The notes beneath the pieces are model-generated. The model was not told where the DNA came from and did not search any database. It was given only the letters and a program-made list of their open reading frames with translations. DNA of 64,000 nucleotides from Acherontichlamydia pituitae (GTDB lineage: Bacteria; Chlamydiota; Chlamydiia; Chlamydiales; Rhabdochlamydiaceae), in contig JAHCAX010000001.1 in assembly GCA_019634675.1 (NCBI GenBank), positions 620,001-684,000 on the forward strand, given 5' to 3'. A program made the position numbers and the translations under genes. Positions within the stretch are counted from its first letter, which is position 1, and each line of letters starts with the position of its first letter. Of this stretch, positions 42,239-50,548 are shown one piece after another.

Positions 42239-42618
42239 TCGTTAATTTGATTAGAGACCTGAGTTCTAGGTTCTCTTCGAAGGTTAAGAGTCCTAAGGTG
42301 CCTTTCGGCTGCCTTGCAATGCCCAGTCCTTTGCGGCTGGGCCATAAGTTTCCTGTTTCTGCAATTCATCCTTTTGCGTCCATTCAACGACTGAGTTCAT
42401 CGAACAAACGATAATGTATACCCGAAGTTTTGTGGGCCGTATTCCAGTTTAATAGGTAGAAAATATTTTAATAAATCGACAATTTATGCAAGCGCTCGCC
42501 TTGTTTTTTCATAAAATTAAAATTAAAAATATATATATTTAATATTTTAAACATTCGGTTTATTTAGAATTTGTGATATAATTAATTTTCGTATAGTTAA
42601 TTTTAATTAAGGAATATT
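42239..42618. other. 380-bp AT-rich intergenic region between the tandem paralogues
   Basis: The first hundred bases hold hairpins: GAGACCT/AGGTTCTC near 42255-42276 and GCCCAG/CTGGGC at 42321-42342, likely terminator elements of the upstream gene. From 42450 the DNA is very AT-rich and ends in the extended -10 box at 42574-42582. No gene is seen. Confidence 0.5.
42574..42582 (+). promoter_or_regulatory. Extended -10 element of the 536-residue unknown gene
   Basis: TGATATAAT lies 36 bases before the ATG at 42619. The identical nine bases recur at 53276-53284 before another unknown gene. Confidence 0.5.
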
Positions 42619-44229
42619 ATGGCTGCTCAAACTGTTCAAGAAAGAAGTCAACTACTGGTCTTTGAAGCAATGCACATTTGTGCAGCTATGAAAGCGGACT
42701 CTTCCACAAATTCTCGGTTCGAAATGATTTCAAAAGCTCAAGGCATACTTCAAAAGATCGACACGTTTGTTCGGGAAGAACTCAAGAACCTGACCTCGAA
42801 CCCCATGGAACGGAATCAAATTCAGGGTGAACTAGAAAAGACTGCCCTTTTGCTCAAAGAGATTGTTAAGAGATCAGGTCCGGACGAGTTCATGAAAAGC
42901 TTATTAAGTCGGACCATGGAATATGGAACAGCTAATCTTGCTCATGACGGTATAATTGCCTTTCCGTTTGCTCCCTTCGAACATATGGAAAGGCTGCCGC
43001 GGATAGGTTTCTACGGGCAATACTACAGATTTCCTTTCGATATTAGTTTCATACGGCTGCATCCAGTTCAAGTGCAAAATCTTCCTGAAAGCCTACAGAC
43101 TCTGCTTGCAGACCGCAATCTCGAAAAACTTGACCTCATTTCGAGTTTTACAATTGGACACGGATACCTAGCAGATCATGCGATGAGCAATGCCAATGAA
43201 CTACGCTATAATTGGGTTGCCCATCCTTGGGTGTTCCCTCAAGCTCAAATAGGACAAGACCTAAACCGATTTCTTGAGATGGGAATTTATGAGCCGGTAG
43301 GCCTAAGCGAAGTTCAGTCGAGAGATGGAATACCTTTCAATACATTGAAGCCGTTAGAAGTGTATGTCCATCCTGTAAATGGCAGTACTGCGATTTCCCC
43401 AAACAATGCCCATTTCAGAATCAATCCTGAAATGCCGATCTCTTCTTTTTGGCACGTGATGTTAAAAGATGAAAGAACGATCATGGTTCGTCAATTAATC
43501 AACAATATTGAAGGGCATCCGATGAGCCATCTGGTTTCTTCAGTCTTAGCATATGAAGATTTACAAACAATCCAAAAGCATTTAGACGTTCTCAAGACAG
43601 GAAGAAATGATGCCATTGATTCCACTTTAGATCGTTTCGATAGGATTGCAAAAGCTTTTGAAGGTGGACGGCTAAACGATGCATTGCTCCATTTTAATGC
43701 TCTTAGTGAAGGCGAAAAGAAATGGATCCATTTCAGGATCTGGCAGTTGATGGGCGAACCGGTCGGCGTGCACGGTGATTTTGGAAGAGTTTCTTTTGAA
43801 GGCGCAGCAGAATTGCCTGCATATTTCCACGCAACAGTTGATAAAAAAGCGCAAGCTTTACGCGAACTGGGTGCGAAGCAGATTGCAGCCTTTGATCAGA
43901 TCATCAATGGACACCTTGCCTTGTTCGCAACGCCGCATGATCTTCCTATCCCTTCTGCAGAATACTTGCGCAAAAGGGAAGTGGCGCAACCTTTGATCGA
44001 AGCTGTGGAAGATGAGGCTTTATTTGAAAGTCTCATTGAGTCTTTGAAAGCGGCGGACCGTCAAAAACTATGTGCCATTACATGGGAGCTCAAAGGTTGT
44101 CCGTTGGGAATCCATGATGATTTTGGCCTTGTTTCACTTTTAGCCCGCGGAGTTCTTGAGGAATCGCATCGCTGTTCAACGCAAGATAAGCTGAACGTTC
44201 TCCATTATTTTGTGAATAACGCCGATTAA
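42619..44229 (+). CDS. Unknown protein, family A copy 2 (536 residues, tandem paralogue)
   Basis: This is the close paralogue of the preceding gene, colinear from the N-terminus (MAAQTVQERSQLLVFEAM) to the same C-terminal end (LNVLHYFVNNAD). Strictly shared blocks include NLPESLQT, RNLEKLDLIS, ELRYNWV.HPWVFPQAQ, AISPNNAHF and HGDFGRVSFEGA. The internal repeat of the C-terminal half is kept. The middle of the protein has diverged more than the ends. No known domain is seen. Recent tandem duplication followed by divergence is the likely origin. Confidence 0.6.
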   Translation: MAAQTVQERSQLLVFEAMHICAAMKADSSTNSRFEMISKAQGILQKIDTFVREELKNLTSNPMERNQIQGELEKTALLLKEIVKRSGPDEFMKSLLSRTMEYGTANLAHDGIIAFPFAPFEHMERLPRIGFYGQYYRFPFDISFIRLHPVQVQNLPESLQTLLADRNLEKLDLISSFTIGHGYLADHAMSNANELRYNWVAHPWVFPQAQIGQDLNRFLEMGIYEPVGLSEVQSRDGIPFNTLKPLEVYVHPVNGSTAISPNNAHFRINPEMPISSFWHVMLKDERTIMVRQLINNIEGHPMSHLVSSVLAYEDLQTIQKHLDVLKTGRNDAIDSTLDRFDRIAKAFEGGRLNDALLHFNALSEGEKKWIHFRIWQLMGEPVGVHGDFGRVSFEGAAELPAYFHATVDKKAQALRELGAKQIAAFDQIINGHLALFATPHDLPIPSAEYLRKREVAQPLIEAVEDEALFESLIESLKAADRQKLCAITWELKGCPLGIHDDFGLVSLLARGVLEESHRCSTQDKLNVLHYFVNNAD

Positions 44230-44253
44230 TCAATTATTCAGCTAAAGGTATTG

Positions 44254-44291
44254 AGAGACTGTTAAGGGATTTTGGTTTTGTCGCTTTTTTG
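44254..44291 (+). repeat. Dispersed 38-base repeat, copy 1
   Basis: It begins AGAGACTGTTAAGGG and ends GTCGCTTTTTTG; copy 2 at 58648-58685 matches 34 of 38 positions. Just downstream, at about 44300-44316, lies the reverse complement of the bases that follow copy 2 (TTTTTTGGACTTTTTCA), so copy 1 forms a hairpin. Confidence 0.6.
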
Positions 44292-44381
44292 AGAATTTTC
44301 TGAAAAAGTCCAAAAAATTGATAGAAACTAAATAGGGAGGAAGAGAGAAATCTCTTCCCTTTTCGTATGGACTGAAACTGT

Positions 44382-45107
44382 TTATTGGGCAGCTTGAATA
44401 TATCTGCTGAAATGCCAAAGATCGCTTGTGAACCAAAAATGCATCGAATATCTCTTGCCGCTTCGGATTGTGAAAACTTCATGATAAAAGTCAGGGCCAT
44501 TAGGTGTAATGACAAGCAGGTTCCTTTTAATGGGAATGACTTTTCTATAGAGCTTATTAAACGGGCCGTCTTCAAATAGGATCTCTCCGCCTTGAAAATC
44601 CTCATTTAAATAAAGCAGGGCAGTGTATTCTCTCCATCCGGTATGGTTGGGAACAAACCGAGATCCTGAGCAGTTTCCTTTACAAGCCTTTCGAAGAAAG
44701 TTTTGATCACTCCCGTGAATAGGACATTCAAAACGGATGTTATCAGCATGATATCCGCACGAATTTCCAGGAATGCGGCAGTAAAGGGCGCAATGATCGA
44801 CTTGGTAGGGTTTGCTTGTTAGCCCATAACGTTCTTTCATGACGCTAAGAATTCGGCTTGCAATATCCGTCACAATCTGACGGATGCGCGGATCTATGGA
44901 AAATCCGAACTCCAACTGGTTATCTGAATACTGGTTCAGATCAGATTTTTGCGAATCATAATATTGTATCAATTCTCGAGAGATCTCAGGAGAAATGAAA
45001 TTTTCGATCTGAATAATCTTAGATTCCGGACTAGGCAGAGGATCGGAAAAAGCCCAGACTGAAATGAGCTGAAATGGAATTAAGCACATCAAAATCAAAA
45101 AGCGCAT
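44382..45107 (-). CDS. Exported prolyl-4-hydroxylase-like 2-oxoglutarate/Fe(II) dioxygenase
   Basis: The 241-residue product has a signal peptide (MRFLILMCLIPFQLISVWA) followed by a P4H-type double-stranded beta-helix: CGYHADNIRFECP gives His120 and Asp122, YTALLYLNEDFQGGEILFED is the central strand pair, and FYHEVFTIRSGKRYSMHFWF gives His209 with the basic residue Arg219. The family hydroxylates prolines or other side chains using O2, iron and 2-oxoglutarate. Export suggests a host or envelope protein as substrate. ATG at 45107 is preferred over 45116 because GAGAGG is then at proper spacing. Confidence 0.8.
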   Translation of the reverse strand: MRFLILMCLIPFQLISVWAFSDPLPSPESKIIQIENFISPEISRELIQYYDSQKSDLNQYSDNQLEFGFSIDPRIRQIVTDIASRILSVMKERYGLTSKPYQVDHCALYCRIPGNSCGYHADNIRFECPIHGSDQNFLRKACKGNCSGSRFVPNHTGWREYTALLYLNEDFQGGEILFEDGPFNKLYRKVIPIKRNLLVITPNGPDFYHEVFTIRSGKRYSMHFWFTSDLWHFSRYIQAAQ

Positions 45108-45161
45108 ATTCAACATCCTCTCAGGTTAACAGTCTCTAAAATATCCCACAGTCCTTTTAAC

Positions 45162-45947
45162 TTAAAAGGCAGGAAGCACAGCGCCTTTATAGGTGTTGAT
45201 GATGAACTGCTTCATTTTTTCTGATGTCATAGCTGTTTTGAGGGCAACGATATCCGGCCTGCTCTCATCTCCAATTCTGACAACGAGCACGTTCACATAG
45301 GGGGAGTCCTTTGATTCCAGAGCTAGTGCATCTGTTTCGGGAGACAGCCCGGCTTGAAGCGCATAGTTGGTGTTGATCGCAGCTGCATCGACATCTTGGA
45401 GGGAGCGTGGGAGCATCGCAGCGTCCACTTCGATGAACTTGATGTTCTTAGGGTTCTCAACGATGTTAATCGGGGTAGCTTGCAGGCCGACTCCAGTGCC
45501 AACTTGAATGACACCTTGAGATTGAAGCAGCAGAAGGGCTCTTCCTTCGTTTGTCGGGTCATTGGGAATTGCGATTGTAGCGCCATCTTTGAGATCGGCG
45601 AGCGATTTTATCGATTTCGAGTAGATCCCCATCGGTTCAAGCTCCACTTTTGCAATGCTCTCGATCGGATAGTGGAATTCGACGATTTGCTCATCGAGAA
45701 ACGGCTGGTGTTGAAAAAAGTTAGCGTCGATCTCTTTGTTGGCCAATGCGCGGTTGGGCATGTTGTAGTCATCGGTCACAATCACGATCAGATCGATCCC
45801 CTGCGCTTTCAGATCGGGCTTAATGTAATCGAGCATTTGGGCATGGGGGACAGCAGTTGCGGCAACTTTTAGTCCGTTTTTTGGAGTTGAAGAGCAGCAA
45901 GGCAATAACAATAGAGCAAGCGCTGCAGTCAGAAGCTTGTTAATCAT
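45162..45947 (-). CDS. metQ: Methionine ABC transporter substrate-binding lipoprotein MetQ
   Basis: MetQ captures methionine in the periplasm. The 261-residue product has a lipoprotein signal (LLTAALALLLLPCCSS) and NLPA-family patterns: VAATAVPHAQML, ANFFQHQPFLDE, IAIPNDPTNEGRALLLLQ, AAINTNYALQAG and SPYVNVLVVR. Its start overlaps the end of metI by eight bases. Together with MetI and MetN it makes a complete importer, in the same region as the methionine salvage enzymes. Confidence 0.93.
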   Translation of the reverse strand: MINKLLTAALALLLLPCCSSTPKNGLKVAATAVPHAQMLDYIKPDLKAQGIDLIVIVTDDYNMPNRALANKEIDANFFQHQPFLDEQIVEFHYPIESIAKVELEPMGIYSKSIKSLADLKDGATIAIPNDPTNEGRALLLLQSQGVIQVGTGVGLQATPINIVENPKNIKFIEVDAAMLPRSLQDVDAAAINTNYALQAGLSPETDALALESKDSPYVNVLVVRIGDESRPDIVALKTAMTSEKMKQFIINTYKGAVLPAF

Positions 45948-46626
45948 GAGAAAATTTCCCCCGTTTTTTTAAGATCCGTTGAGAGGCATAGCCTCCTAGC
46001 CATTGAACAATTTGGACAAGGAGGATAAGCAGGATGACGGTTACCGTCATGATAAAGGTGTTGAAGCGGTTATAGCCATATTGAATGGCGACTTGGCCGA
46101 GTCCGCCGCCTCCGACAAGGCCCGCCATGGCGCTGTATCCGATCAAGCTGATCATTGTCAGCGTGAAACCGGAAATGATCGATGGCAAAGCTTCTGGAAT
46201 AAGGACCTTCGAAATGATCTGCCAAGGGCTTGATCCCATCACGATCACAGCTTCTAGGATGTGGCGGTCCACTTCTTTAAGGCTTGTTTCGACAAGCCTG
46301 GCGACGAAGGGGGCCGCTGCTAAAGTCAGAGGAACGATTGCAGCTGTTGTACCGAGGCTTGTGCCGACCACCCATCGCGTGAAGGGGATCAGAGCGACCA
46401 TCAGGATGGCGAATGGGAAAGAGCGTCCGATGTTAACGACCGCTTCCAAAATGGTGTAGATTTTGCGATGTTCTTTGATATGCCCCTTGGAAGTAATTGT
46501 CAAAACGACTCCTGCAGGAAGTCCGATGAGTATGGCAAAAAATGTCGATACGACGACCATGTACACGGTGTTCCACAATTGAAGGGGAAGCAGTTGCAGC
46601 GCTAGCTGCAGGTTGTCAGAGTCCAT
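45940..46626 (-). CDS. metI: Methionine ABC transporter permease MetI
   Basis: The 228-residue permease has five or six membrane helices and the MetI patterns LWNTVYMVVVSTFFA, NIGRSFPFAILMVALIP, and the EAA-loop EAVIVMGSSPWQIISKVLIPEALPSI region, which contacts the ATPase. It overlaps metN by 11 bases at its start and metQ by 8 at its end. Confidence 0.94.
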   Translation of the reverse strand: MDSDNLQLALQLLPLQLWNTVYMVVVSTFFAILIGLPAGVVLTITSKGHIKEHRKIYTILEAVVNIGRSFPFAILMVALIPFTRWVVGTSLGTTAAIVPLTLAAAPFVARLVETSLKEVDRHILEAVIVMGSSPWQIISKVLIPEALPSIISGFTLTMISLIGYSAMAGLVGGGGLGQVAIQYGYNRFNTFIMTVTVILLILLVQIVQWLGGYASQRILKKRGKFSHD

Positions 46627-47641
46627 TCTCGATCACCTCGTAGTGGACAGATTGTTGTGTCAGATATTGGAGCGCACTATGGACATTTTCCGCTTTTCCT
46701 GTCAATTCAATGACGAGAGTCCCAATCGTCAGCGTTTGCAGCCGGTCGATCCATCCCATTAAAATGTTAGCATCGACGTCGAACTTGCGCACAAGTTCAG
46801 AAATGATCGGCTCGGCAGCAGCTTTGCCTTTAAACCTCAGGCGCAAAAGCTTCCTTCGTTCAGAGACCTCTTTAAAAAATTCGTCGGGGATATCATGGGC
46901 GCCGATCTGTAAAAAGTGCCTAGTTGTCGGATGCTGCGGGTCGGCAAAGAGGTTTGCGACCGTTCCCTTCTCCACAATTCGTCCTTTTTCAATGACAGCG
47001 ACCTTATTGCAAATCGATTTGATCACATCCATTTCGTGAGTGATAAGGACGATCGTGATCCCCAATTTCTGGTGGATTGTTTTAAGAAGGGATAAAATTT
47101 CCCTAGTCGTTTTCGGATCAAGGGCGGAGGTTGCCTCATCGCAGAGCAAAACATCGGGATGGTTGGCCAAGGCTCTAGCGATCCCTACCCTTTGCTTTTC
47201 TCCTCCGCTCAACTGGGAGGGGTAGGCATCCTTTTTTTCAGAAAGGCCTACAAGCTTGAGCAAAGTCTCGATCCGCGCAGCCCTTTCTTGCTGGGGGATC
47301 TTAGCTATTTCCAGGGGGTATTCGACATTTTCCGCTACTGTCCTGGAACTTAAGAGATTAAAGTGCTGGAAGATCATCCCGATCTTATGGCGGAAGGCCC
47401 GCAGCTGCCCTTTGCCCATTGCAGCAAGGTCTTCCCCCGAAAACAGGATCCGTCCTGCTGTGGGAGGAACAAGGCTGGAAAGGCAGCGGATCAGAGTCGA
47501 CTTCCCGGCCCCGCTTAAGCCGATGATCCCATAAATATCCCCTTTTTCGATTTGCAGGCTGACCTGCTGCAGGGCGTAGATTGTCCGCTGGTCTTGGATG
47601 TAAGATTTTGAAAGAGCGTCTATTTCGATAAAAGCAGGCAT
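46616..47641 (-). CDS. metN: Methionine ABC transporter ATP-binding protein MetN
   Basis: The 341-residue ATPase has Walker A GLSGAGKST at 41-49, signature LSGGEKQRVGIARAL at 144-158 and Walker B VLLCDEATSALDP, followed by a C-terminal NIL domain (about 265-341) that in E. coli binds methionine and inhibits transport. The gene order metN-metI-metQ on the minus strand is the usual one. No SAM riboswitch or methionine-specific leader is recognisable in the 140 bp upstream. Confidence 0.95.
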   Translation of the reverse strand: MPAFIEIDALSKSYIQDQRTIYALQQVSLQIEKGDIYGIIGLSGAGKSTLIRCLSSLVPPTAGRILFSGEDLAAMGKGQLRAFRHKIGMIFQHFNLLSSRTVAENVEYPLEIAKIPQQERAARIETLLKLVGLSEKKDAYPSQLSGGEKQRVGIARALANHPDVLLCDEATSALDPKTTREILSLLKTIHQKLGITIVLITHEMDVIKSICNKVAVIEKGRIVEKGTVANLFADPQHPTTRHFLQIGAHDIPDEFFKEVSERRKLLRLRFKGKAAAEPIISELVRKFDVDANILMGWIDRLQTLTIGTLVIELTGKAENVHSALQYLTQQSVHYEVIENGL

Positions 47642-47664
47642 GGCAGACCGTTGTGAATTTCTCT

Positions 47665-47689
47665 AGAGGCAGTTTTGCAATTGCCTCTC
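47665..47689. repeat. Dispersed 25-base palindromic repeat, copy 1
   Basis: AGAGGCAGTTTTGCAA-TT-GCCTCTC lies just upstream of metN. Its reverse complement matches 58621-58645 in 23 of 25 positions. Each copy can form a hairpin with a GAGGC/GCCTC stem. The TTGCAAAAC core resembles ends of some insertion sequences. Confidence 0.5.
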
Positions 47690-47740
47690 TATGGAAATTA
47701 CAGGGTCAGCGCATTATTCTCAAGGAACTGATCAAGTTAA

Positions 47741-47772
47741 GGGAGGCGTAAAAATTTATTTTTACATCTCCC
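47741..47772 (-). terminator. Stem-loop after the 680-residue unknown gene
   Basis: GGGAG and CTCCC close a stem continued by GTAAAAAT/ATTTTTAC around two Ts, nine bases beyond the stop codon on the minus strand. It may end transcription of the unknown gene; the T tract is weak. Confidence 0.5.
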
Positions 47773-47781
47773 TTCTTTGAC

Positions 47782-49824
47782 CTATTCCTGTAGGTGAGCA
47801 GGCAGCTCTGTTGCTCGAAAAAAGAACTCCACTTCATCGGAAGAATCATCCCCCTCAAAGGAGGAAAGATCTTCATCTTCTGTAAGATAATGCGGCGATG
47901 GAGCTGGCGAGGAGACCAGAACTCCTTGCACATAAGTTTTTAAGTGATTTCTCACAATCTCCTGCCCTTCCAGATCATTGACAAAATGTAAGAGGTCGCT
48001 CAGGATCTCATAGCGCTTCCACTGCAGCAGCCGGCCTTCTACGATCCTTGCGCGTCCAATAACTGCTCCAACGATCGAATAGACCTCATCCTTTGTCAAT
48101 GGAGATGCATCGTTAAGAAGTCGGAAATACAGTCGCAGCGCAACGTTTTCGACAACAGCGCGGTCGATGTCTTGTTTGCATGCTCCGCTGACACGGCTTG
48201 CTACCATGTCTTGGTGCAGCTTGTCTTCAAAGACCTGTTCGAGTTCTTCCTTGCCGCAGACCTCATTAAGAGAGGAAACTACTGCTCCGACTGAGACAAC
48301 GGCATGGGTTCCCAGCTGCATCATCCTTCCTAAGCGCTGTTTCCCTGTTTCCCCTAATGCCATCAGGTTTGACCAATGGGAATCTTGATGCGCGATTTGG
48401 TCTCGGATCCCTTTTTCTTGAAGATCGATATAGATTTTTTCGGAGGTTTTGATCGCATCTTTAAAATGAAGCGATGACATGACCTTTTTACCGACGTAGT
48501 AGCCGTTATCGTTCCTGTGGTCTCCTTCAATGTGCCTTGTTTTATCATCAGCGATCTCATCGATCGATCTGGCTGCGTCGCGGATCCCAAGCTCCGACAT
48601 GGTATATTTTGCATAAAGGAGCATGAAAGCTTGAGGAGTGAACGGACTTGGAATAAACCTTTTAGGCATGTCCATGGCTTCTGTGTCAAAGCTCGTCGAT
48701 AGAAGCCGCATCGAGTCGGGGTGTTCTTGCTCATAGCGGAGCATTTCAAAAATGCGCATTGCTTCTGGCTCATGGTGCATGTTCTGGAAGTTCTGTCGTA
48801 GTTCGTGTACTGAAATACCTTGTTTGTCCATCCAAATCAAAACGCCATCGTTGTAGAGAAGGTCTCCAGTAGGACCTGGCCCATAGTAGAAGTGCATTTC
48901 TTTCTCTTCACCGTCGATGTTGAGTTGAAAATCGTACCCGGAAAAATTAGGATTGCCTTGATGGCCGTTGAACTCTAAGGGAAACCAGCTGGATTCGGTG
49001 CAATGGAGCGCTTCAAAAGGATGGGCAATCCCCCAAAGGATCGTCGATCCGATACCATTTCTTTGGAATGCCAGGCAATCGCCGGCTTGACGATCTAAAA
49101 GGGTGGCAAGTTCACCCCAAGAAAATTCTTCTTTGGGCAGTTTTCCTAAGACTTTATGGCCGTAGTTCAGCAATGCTCTCCTGCCATCGGTGCACAGGTC
49201 TCTTACCGCTAGGACTTGTAAGATTTCAATTGCTGGATTTTGAGTATGGGTTTTTAGTTGCTGATAGACAGATGAGGACATTGCCTCATGAATCATCGAA
49301 CGGATCGCATCGGGATCTTTTCCTGCAAAAACCGCCTCTTTAATGTCAAAAACCTGATCGATGAATGCATTGACTTGGGTCTGAGTTTCCCGGCGCTGCA
49401 GCAGATAGGCCCTTCGGTCATCCGTCAAGGACCTTGGAGGAAGCAACTGTCCGTAGCAGATGCTCCTTAAATGATCTTTATTCCACGCAGTAAAGGGCTT
49501 TTCACTTCGGATCTTCGTCCCCTCTAAGCTTTCATCTCCTTCTAAGCTAACTGAAAATCCCTGTTTCAAGGAGTCGAGCTGCGCAGATCGGATTTCATCA
49601 ATGAGCTCTTTGTTGTAACAGTATGAGATCATTTTGGGGATTCCCATGGGGATCATGGCTGGGATGTAGAACAGTGCCGCAGCTCCTTTGAGCATGTAAA
49701 GGGCTGCTTTTTTTGATAGATAGTCGATCCCTTCCGTTCTTGGAAGGGTGGAGGATGCGGAAAGGTCGAGAGATCTCGTCCCAGAGGATGAGTCTAACAG
49801 AGGTGCGTAGGAAGATGATGCCAT
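47782..49824 (-). CDS. Unknown 680-residue protein, possible effector
   Basis: I do not recognise the family. The product starts with a Ser-rich, low-complexity N-terminus (MASSSYAPLLDSSSGTRSLD), has a hydrophobic helix pair near 44-68 (AALYMLKGAAALFYIPAMIP), a long soluble middle with WFPLEFNGHQGNPNFSGYDF and MHFYYGPGPTGDLLYNDGVL, and ends in a very acidic stretch (TEDEDLSSFEGDDSSDEVEF). Such N-termini are common in type III substrates. The upstream DNA is strongly AT-rich. It stands alone between metN and a plus-strand gene group. Membrane-associated effector is a guess. Confidence 0.55.
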   Translation of the reverse strand: MASSSYAPLLDSSSGTRSLDLSASSTLPRTEGIDYLSKKAALYMLKGAAALFYIPAMIPMGIPKMISYCYNKELIDEIRSAQLDSLKQGFSVSLEGDESLEGTKIRSEKPFTAWNKDHLRSICYGQLLPPRSLTDDRRAYLLQRRETQTQVNAFIDQVFDIKEAVFAGKDPDAIRSMIHEAMSSSVYQQLKTHTQNPAIEILQVLAVRDLCTDGRRALLNYGHKVLGKLPKEEFSWGELATLLDRQAGDCLAFQRNGIGSTILWGIAHPFEALHCTESSWFPLEFNGHQGNPNFSGYDFQLNIDGEEKEMHFYYGPGPTGDLLYNDGVLIWMDKQGISVHELRQNFQNMHHEPEAMRIFEMLRYEQEHPDSMRLLSTSFDTEAMDMPKRFIPSPFTPQAFMLLYAKYTMSELGIRDAARSIDEIADDKTRHIEGDHRNDNGYYVGKKVMSSLHFKDAIKTSEKIYIDLQEKGIRDQIAHQDSHWSNLMALGETGKQRLGRMMQLGTHAVVSVGAVVSSLNEVCGKEELEQVFEDKLHQDMVASRVSGACKQDIDRAVVENVALRLYFRLLNDASPLTKDEVYSIVGAVIGRARIVEGRLLQWKRYEILSDLLHFVNDLEGQEIVRNHLKTYVQGVLVSSPAPSPHYLTEDEDLSSFEGDDSSDEVEFFFRATELPAHLQE

Positions 49825-50060
49825 TTTATTTCTATTAAATTAATTATAAGCTATTAGTATTATATATTATTTTGAATAAAAATTCAACAAATAATTGATT
49901 GTTATGTGCTGCTGATTTTATTTAATTACCTGATTTTTGTTTATTATTTCTCAAGTTGTTTATTGTTAATTATTTAAGATTCTATATCGCAGTGATGCGA
50001 TTTTTAATTTTATTATTTTTTTAAAGAGACTAAGATGCGAAGAAATGAGGTAGTAAAACT

Positions 50061-50525
50061 ATGCAGTTGGCGGTTAGAGACAAAAAAGCATTTACGATTG
50101 TTGGCATCGACATGAGGACAACGAACCAAAATGGAGATGCGATGAGCAGAATACCAGCTTTTTGGCAGAAGTTTTACCATGATAACATCATCAAAAAGAT
50201 CCCTTCTGTTGTACGTCCTGAAAGTGTCTATGCAGTCTATTCCGACTACGATGAACAAGGGTACTATTCGATGTTGCTCGGCGTTGAAGCTGAAGTGAGC
50301 CATCCGTTGCCTCCAGGGTTTGTTTCGATCACAGTCCCCGCAAGCAAATATGCTGTAATGACAGCAAAAGGACCTCTCCCGTATGCTGTTCCATCCGCAT
50401 GGGAATACATTTGGTCGCACGACTTTCCGCATACCCGAGCGTTTCGTGCAGACTTTGAGATATACGATCAACGCAGTAAAGCTGTGCGCGATGCCGAAGT
50501 CGATCTCTACATCTCCATACTCTAA
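50061..50525 (+). CDS. Effector-binding-domain (GyrI/Cass2-like) protein, cytosolic paralogue
   Basis: The 154-residue product is a single effector-binding domain: RIPAFWQKFYHDNIIKKIPS, VYAVYSDYDEQGYYSMLLGV, VPASKYAVMTAKGP, AWEYIWSHDFPHTRAFRADF, EVDLYISIL. It is the paralogue of the exported protein at 33945, with the same order of blocks, but has no signal peptide. No DNA-binding domain is attached. A GAGGTAG box precedes the ATG. Ligand unknown. Confidence 0.78.
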   Translation: MQLAVRDKKAFTIVGIDMRTTNQNGDAMSRIPAFWQKFYHDNIIKKIPSVVRPESVYAVYSDYDEQGYYSMLLGVEAEVSHPLPPGFVSITVPASKYAVMTAKGPLPYAVPSAWEYIWSHDFPHTRAFRADFEIYDQRSKAVRDAEVDLYISIL

Positions 50526-50548
50526 ATGATGATTGCAAAAGGATGCTC

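Larger units (their letters stand above)
44254..45137. mobile_element. Possible cassette around the dioxygenase gene, flanked by 12-bp inverted repeats
   Basis: AGAGACTGTTAA at 44254-44265 recurs inverted (TTAACAGTCTCT) at 45126-45137, with the dioxygenase gene between. The left side continues as a 38-base sequence also found at 58648-58685 with 34 matches. No transposase is present. This may be a remnant of a mobile element or a shared dispersed repeat. Confidence 0.35.

Noticed and set aside
47642..47781. SAM riboswitch upstream of metN
   Set aside because: No SAM-riboswitch helices are recognisable in the 140 bp; only a palindromic repeat and a terminator-like stem are present.
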